Assembly (NCBI GenBank): GCA_025153755.1
Contig: JAOALD010000001.1
Span: 620,001 to 684,000, forward strand
Reading direction: 5' to 3'
Source: SAR92 clade bacterium H921
GTDB taxonomy: Bacteria; Pseudomonadota; Gammaproteobacteria; Pseudomonadales; Porticoccaceae
Length of the DNA stretch: 64,000 nucleotides
The translations under genes and the position numbers were made by a program. The notes under the pieces were generated by a model, which saw only the letters and a list, made by a program, of their open reading frames with translations, made no database searches and was not told the DNA's origin. This document shows, in pieces, positions 35,589 to 44,466 of this stretch (its first letter is position 1; the number at the start of each line of letters is the position of its first letter).

Positions 35589-36791
35589 TTATAGGCAGAT
35601 TCCCGCTAGGTGCAGGATCTGAGTTTCGAGTAGTTTTTGGCGCTCCTCAGGAAAACCCTGTAAAACATAACAGTTCTCATCAAAGGTTTGAAATCGCGCA
35701 ATCGATGAAAGTTGCTCGATATCATATTCAGTGGAGTAAATAGCAATAACGCCCTCCTGCAGTTGCTCGGCAAGCCGTGCTGAATTTTGTTTGAGAGTGG
35801 CAATCCCCTCGTGATGTTTGAACAGTGGCAGTACTGGTAGATTATCACTGCACAGTGTCCAATTAATTTCTAGATCCACTCCCAGTTTGGTACTTAATCG
35901 TTCAAGCAGCTGCTGTAGGGAGTAAATGGCCATCAAACAAACTAAAAGATGCTGCTTGGAGCTCTGGGTTGAGCGAATGTAAAAACAGATGGCTCCCGGT
36001 GAACCCTCTACCCTCTGGCCGCCATAGAGTTCGAGTGCGCGGGAAGTACAGTAGTCAATTTTCTCAAACAAAAGTTCTAAGTTTTCTCGGTTCAGCTGAT
36101 TATCAAGGCGTTGGCGGTTCTTTACAGTGGCGGTTACCACTGAGTAATAATAGCCACTGGCAGTATTTTCATGGCCTTGCCCCGAGGTAGACAGTAGGGG
36201 CTGTATACGTGCCTCTAAAGCACTTATTTCATCGACAATAGGCTCGGCACTGCCTGGTAACCGGTTGGCCAAAAAGCGAAGACGGCGCGCTAACTGGTCG
36301 GAAAATCTGTGACTGAGAAACAGGCTACCTGCGGTAAATATTACCCAGAGGCCCAGCGAACTTAGAATTACCGTCTGATGTTGGCGGTAGATTGGCCGGC
36401 TATTAATTTCAATGTAAACAGTTCCGGCCTGTGTATCCTGTAACTGAACCACCGCGGCTAGGGTTGTCAAATCTTGTGGCGTCTGACCAGGCTGCTTACT
36501 TTGGGTGACTAGTTGATTATTGACGTCATAAAAGCTGGCGCTGTAAATAATTGGATCCTGGGTCGCCTTGCGCAATGCCACCTGAATACTAATGGTGTCA
36601 TCATTAAATAGGGGAGTGCGGATCAGCTCGACAAGCTGATTAATGGTACTTTGGCTTTTGTCGGAAATCGCGTCTTTGGCAAGGCTAGAGGTTTGAGACG
36701 ACAGCAGTACCCAGTTGAATAATCCAAAAACCACGCAGATACAAAGCACGATTGCAGGTAATTTTTTAGCCATCGAATATTGACGATGCAT
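35589..36791 (-). CDS. AhpA/Smp (YtjB)-family inner-membrane protein
   Basis: A 400-residue protein with one helix near the N-terminus (LPAIVLCICVVFGLFNWVLL), a periplasmic domain of about 100 residues, a second helix (TVILSSLGLWVIFTAGSLFLSH), and then a cytoplasmic HAMP-like and alpha/beta region. It is divergent from serB, the same arrangement as E. coli smp/ytjB-serB, and fits the SMP_2 family whose function is unknown. ATG 36791 is chosen because AGGGA lies about 8 nt upstream; ATG 36833 and 36773 are alternatives. Confidence 0.8.
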   Translation of the reverse strand: MHRQYSMAKKLPAIVLCICVVFGLFNWVLLSSQTSSLAKDAISDKSQSTINQLVELIRTPLFNDDTISIQVALRKATQDPIIYSASFYDVNNQLVTQSKQPGQTPQDLTTLAAVVQLQDTQAGTVYIEINSRPIYRQHQTVILSSLGLWVIFTAGSLFLSHRFSDQLARRLRFLANRLPGSAEPIVDEISALEARIQPLLSTSGQGHENTASGYYYSVVTATVKNRQRLDNQLNRENLELLFEKIDYCTSRALELYGGQRVEGSPGAICFYIRSTQSSKQHLLVCLMAIYSLQQLLERLSTKLGVDLEINWTLCSDNLPVLPLFKHHEGIATLKQNSARLAEQLQEGVIAIYSTEYDIEQLSSIARFQTFDENCYVLQGFPEERQKLLETQILHLAGICL

Positions 36792-36895
36792 CCTGAGGTC
36801 CCTGAATATAATTGAATTTAATTTCCCGCGCATTCTATCCTATTCCCGCAACTTTACTATAATGGCGGCACTCAAAATAACCGTGGCTGTAATCT

Positions 36896-38128
36896 GTGAA
36901 AGATATTCTCCTTATCAACGTGTCTGGACAGGATAAACCAGGTGTCACCAGCTCAGTGTCCGATGTTTTATCGCACTATGATGTGACCGTCTTAGATATT
37001 GGTCAGGCGGTAATCCACGACCAGCTTAATTTGGGTATTCTGGCCGCCGTTCCTCGCAGTGAACAAACTAAGGCGGTTACAGATGCAGTCCTAGCTCGTC
37101 TAAAAGACCTAGATATGGCGGGGCTCTTTATCCCTATCTCGCAACAGGAGTATCAGAATTGGGTGGAGCAACAGGGCAAGCCGCGCCATATTGTGACGTT
37201 GCTAGCCCGCAAAATTGATGCGGCTCATCTGGCCGCCGTGACCAAGGTTACAAGTGAGCAGGGACTTAATATAGATAAAATCGTGCGCCTCTCTGGCCGT
37301 ATTGAGCTCGATCAGACTGATCAACTTGGGCGAGCCTGTATTGAGTTTTCGGCCCGTGGTGAACCCCATAATGCTAGTAAATTCCGTCATTCTCTGTTGG
37401 AGTTGGCGGGCGAGTACAATATTGATATCGCCTACCAGCAAGACAATATTTTCCGGCGCAATCGTCAGTTGGTTGTATTTGATATGGACTCTACGCTGAT
37501 CGACGCCGAAGTGATAGACGAGCTGGCGGTAGAGGCAGGTGTGGGCAAGCAGGTCGCGGCAATCACTGAAGCGGCTATGCAGGGTGAAATCGATTTTAAA
37601 GAGAGCTTTACTCAGCGTATGGCCTTACTTGAAGGGTTAAGTGCAGATGTATTGCAGTCTGTTGCGACGAGACTGCGTCTCAATGAGGGCGCCGAGTATC
37701 TTATCAAAACCTTGAAGCAACTAGGCTTTAAAACTGCCATTGTCTCTGGTGGCTTCACCTTTTTTGGCCGACATCTACAATCTATCTTGGGCGTAGACTA
37801 TGTCTATGCCAATGAGTTAGACATTGAAAATGGCGTAGTCACAGGCCTGGTCAAAGGAGACATTATTGACGGCCAGCGCAAAGCAGAATTGTTGCGTGAA
37901 ATAGCTGCAAAAGAAGGGCTGCGCCTAGAGCAGGTTATTGCGGTCGGAGATGGTGCCAATGATCTACCTATGCTGGCAATTGCTGGCCTAGGAATCGCCT
38001 TTAGAGCCAAGCCGCTAGTCAAGGCATCGGCCAAGCAAGCGATCTCAAACGTTGGCTTAGACGGGATTCTCTATCTGTTGGGGTACTCTGATAAGGACAC
38101 CATCAGTCTAGGCGATAGAGATTCTTAG
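36896..38128 (+). CDS. serB: Phosphoserine phosphatase with N-terminal ACT domains
   Basis: SerB dephosphorylates phosphoserine, the last step of serine synthesis. The 410-residue form has two ACT-like domains (residues 1-180, with SGQDKPGVTSSVSDVL), then the HAD phosphatase with nucleophile Asp196 in VFDMDST, SGG in IVSGGFTFF, and GDGANDLPM. Length matches the long Pseudomonas type. GTG start. Together with two cysE genes nearby it feeds the serine-to-cysteine route. Confidence 0.97.
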   Translation: MKDILLINVSGQDKPGVTSSVSDVLSHYDVTVLDIGQAVIHDQLNLGILAAVPRSEQTKAVTDAVLARLKDLDMAGLFIPISQQEYQNWVEQQGKPRHIVTLLARKIDAAHLAAVTKVTSEQGLNIDKIVRLSGRIELDQTDQLGRACIEFSARGEPHNASKFRHSLLELAGEYNIDIAYQQDNIFRRNRQLVVFDMDSTLIDAEVIDELAVEAGVGKQVAAITEAAMQGEIDFKESFTQRMALLEGLSADVLQSVATRLRLNEGAEYLIKTLKQLGFKTAIVSGGFTFFGRHLQSILGVDYVYANELDIENGVVTGLVKGDIIDGQRKAELLREIAAKEGLRLEQVIAVGDGANDLPMLAIAGLGIAFRAKPLVKASAKQAISNVGLDGILYLLGYSDKDTISLGDRDS

Positions 38129-38355
38129 TCAGATAGTGAACTGGGCGACCTAATCTTTAGTGGTATCGACTAGCCGGTCATCGCAATGCCTCTTTAACCT
38201 ATTTGTCAGCGCCACTTTTTACCAGTCGCTGTGGAATTGCGTAATTCATTGCGCCTTGGTTACTGAGAAATCGCCAACCAATACGTAAAACTGGTCAAAA
38301 TCCCCGACAGTTCAGGTATCATACTCGCCTCAAAATTTTAAGAGATCAGACAACG

Positions 38356-38925
38356 ATGGCCAACTACTCTACTAATGAATTCCGCTCGGGTTTAAAGCTT
38401 ATGCTGGACGGGGATCCCTGTTCTATCCTGGAGAATGAATTTGTTAAACCTGGCAAGGGCCAGGCTTTTAGTCGCGTTAAGCTGCGCAACCTGAAAACTG
38501 GTCGGGTAGTTGAAAAAACCTTTAAATCAGGCGAGTCCCTAGAAGGGGCAGATGTGATTGATATGGATATGCAGTATCTCTATGAAGATGGTGATTTTTG
38601 GTACTTCATGGAACCTGATACCTACGAGCAGCATCAGGCTACTGAGCAGGCCGTTGGCGAGGCATTGAAATGGCTTAGTGAGCAGGATACCTGTGTGGTT
38701 ACGCTTTATAATGGCGCGCCGTTATCTGTGGTGCCTCCAAATCATGTAGAGCTAGAAATTGTTGAAACAGATCCCGGTCTACGGGGTGATACCGCGCAGG
38801 GTGGTAGCAAGCCAGCTAAGCTGATTACCGGCGCTGTAGTCAAGGTGCCATTATTTTTAGATCAGGGCGATGTGGTCAAAGTGGATACGCGCACTGGCGA
38901 ATATCAGGGCCGCGTCAAAGAATAG
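38356..38925 (+). CDS. efp: Translation elongation factor P
   Basis: EF-P rescues ribosomes stalled at polyproline. The 189 residues contain KPGKGQAF with Lys34, the residue beta-lysylated by EpmA in E. coli. The three beta-barrel domains are intact to [14 protein letters not shown]. The stop overlaps the epmA start by 1 nt (TAGTG), so target and modifying enzyme are made together. Modification through lysine rather than rhamnose is supported by this pairing. Confidence 0.97.
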   Translation: MANYSTNEFRSGLKLMLDGDPCSILENEFVKPGKGQAFSRVKLRNLKTGRVVEKTFKSGESLEGADVIDMDMQYLYEDGDFWYFMEPDTYEQHQATEQAVGEALKWLSEQDTCVVTLYNGAPLSVVPPNHVELEIVETDPGLRGDTAQGGSKPAKLITGAVVKVPLFLDQGDVVKVDTRTGEYQGRVKE

Positions 38926-39890
38926 TGGCGGATCAATGGCAGCCTGGTATCACCACCAGTTCGTTACGCTATCGTAGCGAGCTTTTACAAAAACTGCGCA
39001 ACTTCTTCTATCAGCGGCAGGTAATCGAGGTTGATGTACCTGTTCTCGCGCGTTCGACTGTCACAGATAGTAACGTAGAAAGCATTAAATCCGAGGTTTC
39101 TGGAGGTAGTGGGTACTTACAAACCTCTCCTGAATACTTTATGAAACGGCTTCTGGCCGCTGGTTGTGATGATATCTTTTGCCTCGGTAAAGCATTTCGA
39201 GATGCAGAATCAGGACGCCGCCATAATCCAGAATTTACCATTCTCGAATGGTATCGCTGTGGCTGGAATGAGCACCAGCTTATGGATGAGGTGGCAGAAC
39301 TCATTACTCAACTTACCGATCTGAGTGCGCAGGAAGGACTGTCTGTGACTAAGCGGAGTTATGGCGAGTGCTTTCAGTCGGTTCTAGGTGTCGATCCTCA
39401 CAGTGCTGAACTCAGCTCTTTACGACAGTTGGCGGTAACTGTAGGCTCACAGAGTTGGGCTCAGGAAAGTCGCGCCAACTGCCTAGATTTATTATTTAGC
39501 CTCGCAGTAGAGCCACAATTAAGCGATGGCCTAGTTTTTATTTACGACTATCCGGCCTGCCAGGCTGCTTTAGCTCAGACTCATCTGAACACTCACAATC
39601 AGCTAGTAAGTCGCCGTTTTGAGGTGTTTTTTAACAAAATGGAGCTGGCAAACGGCTATATGGAGCTTACTGATGCGGAGCAGCAGCGCCAGCGTTTTGG
39701 TAAAGATTGTGATCAGCGCCGCGCATCAAATAAGCCAGAGTTGGCTATCGATGAGAAATTAATGGCTGCTTTGGATCATGGCTTGCCACCCTGTGCCGGC
39801 GTCGCTTTGGGGGTGGACAGACTGTTGATGCAGTTACAGGGTGCCACGTCTATCGATCAGGTAATGGCATTTAGTTGGCCTCGTTGCTAA
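38925..39890 (+). CDS. epmA: EF-P lysine ligase (GenX/PoxA/YjeA)
   Basis: EpmA is a class II LysRS paralogue lacking the anticodon domain. It attaches (R)-beta-lysine to EF-P. The 321 residues have motif 2 FRDAESGRRHNPEFTILEWYR and motif 3 GVALGVDRLLMQ. GTG start overlapping the efp stop. The aminomutase EpmB that makes the beta-lysine is not in this window. Confidence 0.95.
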   Translation: MADQWQPGITTSSLRYRSELLQKLRNFFYQRQVIEVDVPVLARSTVTDSNVESIKSEVSGGSGYLQTSPEYFMKRLLAAGCDDIFCLGKAFRDAESGRRHNPEFTILEWYRCGWNEHQLMDEVAELITQLTDLSAQEGLSVTKRSYGECFQSVLGVDPHSAELSSLRQLAVTVGSQSWAQESRANCLDLLFSLAVEPQLSDGLVFIYDYPACQAALAQTHLNTHNQLVSRRFEVFFNKMELANGYMELTDAEQQRQRFGKDCDQRRASNKPELAIDEKLMAALDHGLPPCAGVALGVDRLLMQLQGATSIDQVMAFSWPRC

Positions 39891-39911
39891 TCGCTCCAAG
39901 GCAGTAGTTGC

Positions 39912-40715
39912 TTAGGGGGACTTGAAATAATGGTCCATTACTTTGGATGGTTCATCAATGTCTACATGGCCGACCACCTTGGCTGGCACGCCAGCCACTA
40001 TCGAATGGGCTGCAACCTCTTTGAGCACAACACTAGAAGCGGCGACCATAGCGCCCTCACCAACTTCGATATTGCCGAGTATTTTCGCCCCGGGTCCCAG
40101 TAGCACTCCTTTGCGAATTTTGGGGTGGCGATCACCACTGACCTTGCCGGTTCCCCCTAGGGTGACTGATTGCATTATGGAGACACAGTCTTCGATCACT
40201 GCCGTTTCCCCAATAACCAGACCTGTTGCATGATCAATCATTAAGCCGCAACCAATAATAGCCGCTGGATGAATATCCACCGCAAGAGTTAGCGATACGC
40301 GATACTGAATTAGCAGTGCTAGGGAGCGTTCGTTTTTGAGCCATAGGTGGTGGGCGACTCGATAGGCCTGCAGTGCTAAAAACCCCTTGAAATAAAGCAG
40401 GGGTGAGCTGTAAAGATTACAGGCAGAATCGCGATCTACGGTTGCCTGAATATCTTTTGCCGCACAGCCAATAGTTGCCGAGTCTGCAAATACTTTATCC
40501 ATGATGTCACGCAGCATCTGGGCTGGGGTCACGGCACTTGCCAGTTTGGTAGACAGATGGAAACTCAGAGCATGACCAAGATTGTTATGGTCTAGTATGC
40601 TGGCCTGCAGGTAAGCGGCCAATACTGGCTCTGTTTTGGCTGTAGCCTGGGCTTCTGCATAAATATGTTGCCAGACTTGGTCGGTTAGCGATTGGGTTTG
40701 ATTAGAAGTAGTCAT
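39912..40715 (-). CDS. cysE: Serine O-acetyltransferase (copy 2)
   Basis: A 267-residue serine acetyltransferase with the helical N-terminal domain. Its hexapeptide helix (DIHPAAIIGCGLMIDHATGLVIGETAVI, GGTGKVSGDRHPKI, LLGPGAKILGNIEVGEGA) is closer to E. coli CysE than copy 1. The C-terminal tail differs from the Ile-ended tail that inhibits cysteine synthase in E. coli, ending HYFKSP. ATG 40715 is preferred to the GTG/ATG-like start at 40724. It converges on epmA and is preceded by comF 15 nt upstream. Confidence 0.93.
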   Translation of the reverse strand: MTTSNQTQSLTDQVWQHIYAEAQATAKTEPVLAAYLQASILDHNNLGHALSFHLSTKLASAVTPAQMLRDIMDKVFADSATIGCAAKDIQATVDRDSACNLYSSPLLYFKGFLALQAYRVAHHLWLKNERSLALLIQYRVSLTLAVDIHPAAIIGCGLMIDHATGLVIGETAVIEDCVSIMQSVTLGGTGKVSGDRHPKIRKGVLLGPGAKILGNIEVGEGAMVAASSVVLKEVAAHSIVAGVPAKVVGHVDIDEPSKVMDHYFKSP

Positions 40716-40730
40716 GGAGCGCATTTTGAG

Positions 40731-41429
40731 TCAGGGCGAGTCAATATGCCAGCCTGTTCTTGCAATGCACCAAATATCTACGTGCTTGGCACCTGCCATA
40801 ATAAGGCTAGAGGCCGCGGCTACTGCGGTGGCCTTGGTTGTGACCACATCGTCAACGATAGCGACTGACTGGCCGTTAATGCGATTGTTTGTGGTAAAGG
40901 CGTTGCGCATAAAATTTAGTCTTTGGCGCTTACCGTGTAGGTGTTGTGGCGCAGAGTGGCTCTGGCGGTAGCAAATGTCATTACGCAGTTGGATATCTGG
41001 TAAATGCTGGCTCAGCATTAGAGCAATACTGTAACTCTGGTTAAACCCACGGCGGGTTAATTTGCGCCAATGCAGAGGTACTGGAATCATTATTTGCGGC
41101 AGTTGATTGTCTTCATAGTAATCCATGATAGTGGTGGCCAACAGCCTTGAGAGCTGCACTAGTTCTGGGGCGTGGTGATTGGTTTTGATGGCGGTAACAA
41201 GTTTATTAATGGGCTCTTGGTATTGAAAGGCGGCTACACAGCGCCGAAATGGCGGCGCTTTTTGCTGACACTCAGGGCAGATTGTTCTCAGGTTTTTACT
41301 GTGGCTAGTAAGGGGCAGAGCACAGCGGGGACACTGAGCTGTAAGCCAGGGAAGTGCGCTGATGCAATCATCACAAAGACAGTGGTTTTTGAGGCCTAGG
41401 TGGGATTTGCAGGTGATGCAATAACGCAC
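40731..41429 (-). CDS. comF: ComF/GntX-family phosphoribosyltransferase-like protein
   Basis: The protein is linked to DNA uptake/competence in other bacteria. It has an N-terminal double zinc ribbon (CITC, CLCDDC, CPRC, CPEC) and a PRTase domain with MIPVPLHWRKLTRRGFNQSYSIAL. The PRPP loop reads DDVVTTKAT, where the family's usual Gly is Lys (AAG codon), so PRPP binding may be altered. The GTG at 41429 gives 232 residues but looks short at the N-terminus. The frame is open upstream, and a strong GGGAGG at 41487-41492 sits 6 nt before an in-frame ATA (41480), so a non-standard start is possible. Confidence 0.88.
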   Translation of the reverse strand: MRYCITCKSHLGLKNHCLCDDCISALPWLTAQCPRCALPLTSHSKNLRTICPECQQKAPPFRRCVAAFQYQEPINKLVTAIKTNHHAPELVQLSRLLATTIMDYYEDNQLPQIMIPVPLHWRKLTRRGFNQSYSIALMLSQHLPDIQLRNDICYRQSHSAPQHLHGKRQRLNFMRNAFTTNNRINGQSVAIVDDVVTTKATAVAAASSLIMAGAKHVDIWCIARTGWHIDSP

Positions 41430-41520
41430 TGCTAATGGGTGCGTAAGTACACGCAGAGTGTTGGCTAGGGCTGAGCTTATAGCAATCCTCCCTGGTTTGA
41501 GCAGCGACCATTAGTTGAGT

Positions 41521-42048
41521 TTAGCTGACATTTTGGGTTGGGTCGTCTTCATCGTCTGTTGGCTCGTTGGTGCCATTGGCGGCATCTGGATGGTCTTTGC
41601 TTAGATCATTGTCATCCAAACCATACTCTTCACTTAATATTCCGCCTGGAACCTTGGGAGCATAGTCTCTGGGTGGCTCAATATCTTCAGCGCTAATTAA
41701 TGGGTTGCCGTCTGCATCCAGCAATGACAGATCTGAACCACCTGCTTTAAGCAGTTGTCGGCCCACTTCAGGACTGGCGAGACGAATTGCACTGGTAGCT
41801 AGATGTTCATGAATCTGGCGATAGCTCTGCGCCATATTGGTAGTGAGGTGTGAAACCGTGACAAAGTGTTCGGTCACGGCCTGTTGATAGCGCAAGAGTT
41901 TCTTCTCAGAAGCTTCCAGTTGTTTCTCGAGGTCTCGAGTCGATGCGTTGCCACTGTTGGCTTTACGCGAGTAGAGATGCCCGATACCGGCGCCAATCAG
42001 AAAAAAAGCGGCTGCTACGAGTACCACAGTCATTGTTGACAAAGTCAT
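41521..42048 (-). CDS. zapG: ZapG/YhcB-type DUF1043 cell-division protein
   Basis: A 175-residue protein with an N-terminal membrane helix (about residues 7-25), then a coiled coil (DLEKQLEASEKKLLRYQQAVTEHFV), and an acidic disordered tail. DUF1043 proteins such as E. coli YhcB/ZapG link division and envelope growth. It is divergent from zapE, the E. coli yhcB-zapE arrangement. The alternative start ATG at residue 6 cannot be excluded. Confidence 0.9.
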   Translation of the reverse strand: MTLSTMTVVLVAAAFFLIGAGIGHLYSRKANSGNASTRDLEKQLEASEKKLLRYQQAVTEHFVTVSHLTTNMAQSYRQIHEHLATSAIRLASPEVGRQLLKAGGSDLSLLDADGNPLISAEDIEPPRDYAPKVPGGILSEEYGLDDNDLSKDHPDAANGTNEPTDDEDDPTQNVS

Positions 42049-42219
42049 GTCTCCCGATCAGTTGTTTCTAGGTGAATAGATATAGGCATGGGATATAACT
42101 ATTCAATGGGTCTGGCGTATTGTAACGTAGATTTTATCCGTTGGTGTCGGAGAGTTTTGGTTGTCAGCAATTAATTTGCTGGTTAAAGTTCCCGCCTATT
42201 GACAATTATTTAGAATTTC

Positions 42220-43329
42220 ATGACAACTCCCAAGCAACGCTATCTCAAGGATTTAACTCGTGAAGGCTTTGTAGCAGACCCTGCGCAAGAAGCCGCCGTA
42301 GATGCGCTTGATGAGCTCTATTGGCGTTTAGTAACTAAACGCAGTCGCCCTGCGATAGGGCTGTTGACCGAACTATTAAAAAAAATTACTAAAACCGAAC
42401 CGCGCTGGCCGGTTGGGCTGTATCTTTGGGGGGGCGTTGGTCGTGGCAAGACCTACCTGATGGATAACTTTTACGACAGTCTCCCCTTTGAGCGTAAGAT
42501 GCGTGTGCATTTTCATCGTTTTATGCGTCGCGTACATCAGGATTTAAAGCTCCTCAAAGGCACGGCTAATCCACTGCGCAAAGTTGCAGACAAAATTGCC
42601 AATGAAACCCGAATTATCTGTTTTGATGAATTCTTTGTTAGTGATATTACCGATGCTATGATCCTAGGTATGCTGCTTGAGGAGTTATTTGCTCGCGGCG
42701 TATGTCTGGTGGCAACGTCCAATATTGTCCCAGACGACTTGTATTACAATGGTTTGCAGCGGCAACGTTTTTTACCCGCCATTGCCTTACTTAACGCACG
42801 CTGCCGCATTTTAAATGTTGATGGTGGTGTTGACCATCGTCTGCGCACGCTAGAGCAGGCTGAGCTATACCATTCCCCGTTAGACGAAGCGGCAGACCAG
42901 TCATTGAGTCTTACTTTTAATGGGTTGGTGTCGGTGGAGGGCGAAATTAAGCTCGGCGTTGATCTGGAAGTTGAGGGGCGGCCTATTCCGGTGATTAAGC
43001 TGGCTGAGGATATCGTATGGTTTGAGTTCACTGCAATTTGTGAGGGGCCGCGGAGTCAAAATGACTATATTGATATCGCCCGAGAATTTCATGCGGTGAT
43101 GATTAGTAATATTCCAGTTTTAGGTGGCGCTAATGATGATGCTGCCAGGCGCTTCATTAATCTGGTCGATGAATTCTATGACCGCAACGTAAAGCTGGCT
43201 ATTACCGCGGCACAGCCATTGCAATCCCTGTATCATGGCGGGCGTTTAAGCTTTGAGTTTCAGCGTACTCAGAGCCGACTTTTGGAGATGCAGAGCCATG
43301 AATATCTGGCGCGGCCCCACAGACCATAA
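42220..43329 (+). CDS. zapE: Cell division ATPase ZapE (AFG1 family)
   Basis: ZapE is an AAA+ ATPase acting at the Z-ring during constriction. The 369 residues have Walker A GGVGRGKT at 71-78, Walker B IICFDEF with Asp136-Glu137, and AFG1 signatures FHRFMRRVHQDL and VATSNIVPDDLYYNGLQRQRFLPAI. It lies just upstream of rplM, as in E. coli (zapE-rplM-rpsI). Confidence 0.95.
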   Translation: MTTPKQRYLKDLTREGFVADPAQEAAVDALDELYWRLVTKRSRPAIGLLTELLKKITKTEPRWPVGLYLWGGVGRGKTYLMDNFYDSLPFERKMRVHFHRFMRRVHQDLKLLKGTANPLRKVADKIANETRIICFDEFFVSDITDAMILGMLLEELFARGVCLVATSNIVPDDLYYNGLQRQRFLPAIALLNARCRILNVDGGVDHRLRTLEQAELYHSPLDEAADQSLSLTFNGLVSVEGEIKLGVDLEVEGRPIPVIKLAEDIVWFEFTAICEGPRSQNDYIDIAREFHAVMISNIPVLGGANDDAARRFINLVDEFYDRNVKLAITAAQPLQSLYHGGRLSFEFQRTQSRLLEMQSHEYLARPHRP

Positions 43330-43357
43330 AAAAGTTAAACTTTACTGCAAACAAGCC

Positions 43358-43386
43358 TTGCACAACGCCCCAGTGGTCATTACAAT
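43358..43386 (+). promoter_or_regulatory. Predicted sigma70 promoter of rplM-rpsI
   Basis: TTGCAC (43358-43363), 17 nt, then TACAAT (43381-43386). The predicted start is near 43393, giving an about 36-nt leader. Confidence 0.7.
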
Positions 43387-43397
43387 TCGCACCCTTT

Positions 43398-43413
43398 TTT
43401 GGGATCCCCCAAA
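43398..43413 (+). promoter_or_regulatory. Hairpin in the rplM leader
   Basis: TTTGGG/CCCAAA around ATCC lies between the promoter and the rplM Shine-Dalgarno. L13 represses its own operon through the leader in E. coli, so this is a candidate site. That is inference. Confidence 0.4.
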
Positions 43414-43428
43414 GCCAGGCAGGAAATG

Positions 43429-43857
43429 ATGAAAACATATAGCGCTAAAACAGAATCAGTAGAACGCGACTGGTATATCGTAGACGCCGAGGGCAAAACC
43501 CTAGGGCGTTTGGCCGTTGAAATTGCAACTCGTTTACGAGGTAAGCATAAGCCGGAATATACCCCCCATGTCGATACAGGCGACTACATTGTTGTTGTCA
43601 ACGCCGAGAAAGTCGGTGTGACAGGCAATAAAGCCAAAGACAAGATTTATTATTCCCACACCGGTTACCCAGGTGGCATCAAGGACATATCCTTTGAAAA
43701 GTTGATTGATAAAGCGCCTGAGCGTGTTATCCAGTCGGCGGTAAAAGGTATGTTGCCCCGTGGACCTCTGGGTCGGGAAATGTTTAGAAAGCTCAAGGTG
43801 TATGCTGGTATGGATCATCCCCATACTGCGCAGCAGCCTCAGACACTCGAACTGTAA
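43429..43857 (+). CDS. rplM: 50S ribosomal protein uL13
   Basis: The 142-residue protein ([22 protein letters not shown]) matches E. coli L13 in length and at conserved blocks [18 protein letters not shown] and [13 protein letters not shown]. Two ATGs are in tandem (43426 and 43429). AGGA lies just upstream, and the frame's extension to 43399 overlaps the leader hairpin and is unlikely to be translated. rpsI follows after 12 nt. Confidence 0.97.
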   Translation: MKTYSAKTESVERDWYIVDAEGKTLGRLAVEIATRLRGKHKPEYTPHVDTGDYIVVVNAEKVGVTGNKAKDKIYYSHTGYPGGIKDISFEKLIDKAPERVIQSAVKGMLPRGPLGREMFRKLKVYAGMDHPHTAQQPQTLEL

Positions 43858-43869
43858 CGGGAACCGATC

Positions 43870-44262
43870 ATGGCAGAAACTCAATTTTATGGCACTGGCC
43901 GTCGCAAGACTTCAGCAGCCCGCGTTTTCATGAAATCAGGAAACGGCACCATCACTATTAACAACCGCGCTATCGATGTCTACTTTGGTAGGGAAGTGGC
44001 TCGAATGATTGTTCGTCAACCTTTCGAGATTGTCGACATGGTTGAGAAGTTTGACCTTAATATTACAGTCGCTGGCGGCGGTAACTTCGGTCAGGCTGGT
44101 GCGATCCGTCACGGTATCGCCCGAGCGTTAGTTAATTATGACGAAAACTTGCGCCCTTCACTGCGAAAAGCAGGGTTCTTAACTCGCGATGCTCGTCAGG
44201 TAGAGCGCAAAAAAGTAGGTCTACACAAAGCACGTAAGCGCCCACAGTTCTCCAAGCGCTAA
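43870..44262 (+). CDS. rpsI: 30S ribosomal protein uS9
   Basis: A 130-residue S9 with [40 protein letters not shown] and the basic C-terminal tail [12 protein letters not shown]-like end (here [12 protein letters not shown]) that reaches the P-site tRNA. It is the second gene of the rplM operon and is closed by a strong terminator. Confidence 0.97.
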   Translation: MAETQFYGTGRRKTSAARVFMKSGNGTITINNRAIDVYFGREVARMIVRQPFEIVDMVEKFDLNITVAGGGNFGQAGAIRHGIARALVNYDENLRPSLRKAGFLTRDARQVERKKVGLHKARKRPQFSKR

Positions 44263-44280
44263 CCGAAGCTTCAAAAGATC

Positions 44281-44309
44281 AGCCCGACCCATTGGTCGGG
44301 CTTTTTTTT
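44281..44309 (+). terminator. Rho-independent terminator after rpsI
   Basis: AGCCCGACC/GGTCGGGCT stem (9 bp), loop CATT, then an eight-T run. A weaker AAAGAG/CTCTTT hairpin follows at 44333-44349. Confidence 0.92.
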
Positions 44310-44365
44310 ATCTTTTTTTAAGCATAAAAATCAAAGAGTTAACCTCTTTTTAGGCACTGGTGCTA

Positions 44366-44394
44366 TTGCTTAAAATACGGCTTTCCGTTAAACT
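44366..44394 (+). promoter_or_regulatory. Possible promoter of the petA-petBC operon
   Basis: TTGCTT, 17 nt, then TAAACT. The match is moderate, but the site is the only one seen between the rpsI terminator and petA. Confidence 0.35.
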
Positions 44395-44466
44395 TCACCG
44401 CCTTTTTTACTGATGCGCGAGTCCGCGTATTTTGAAATCCATTTTTGAAGTTTTAGGGAGAACGTC

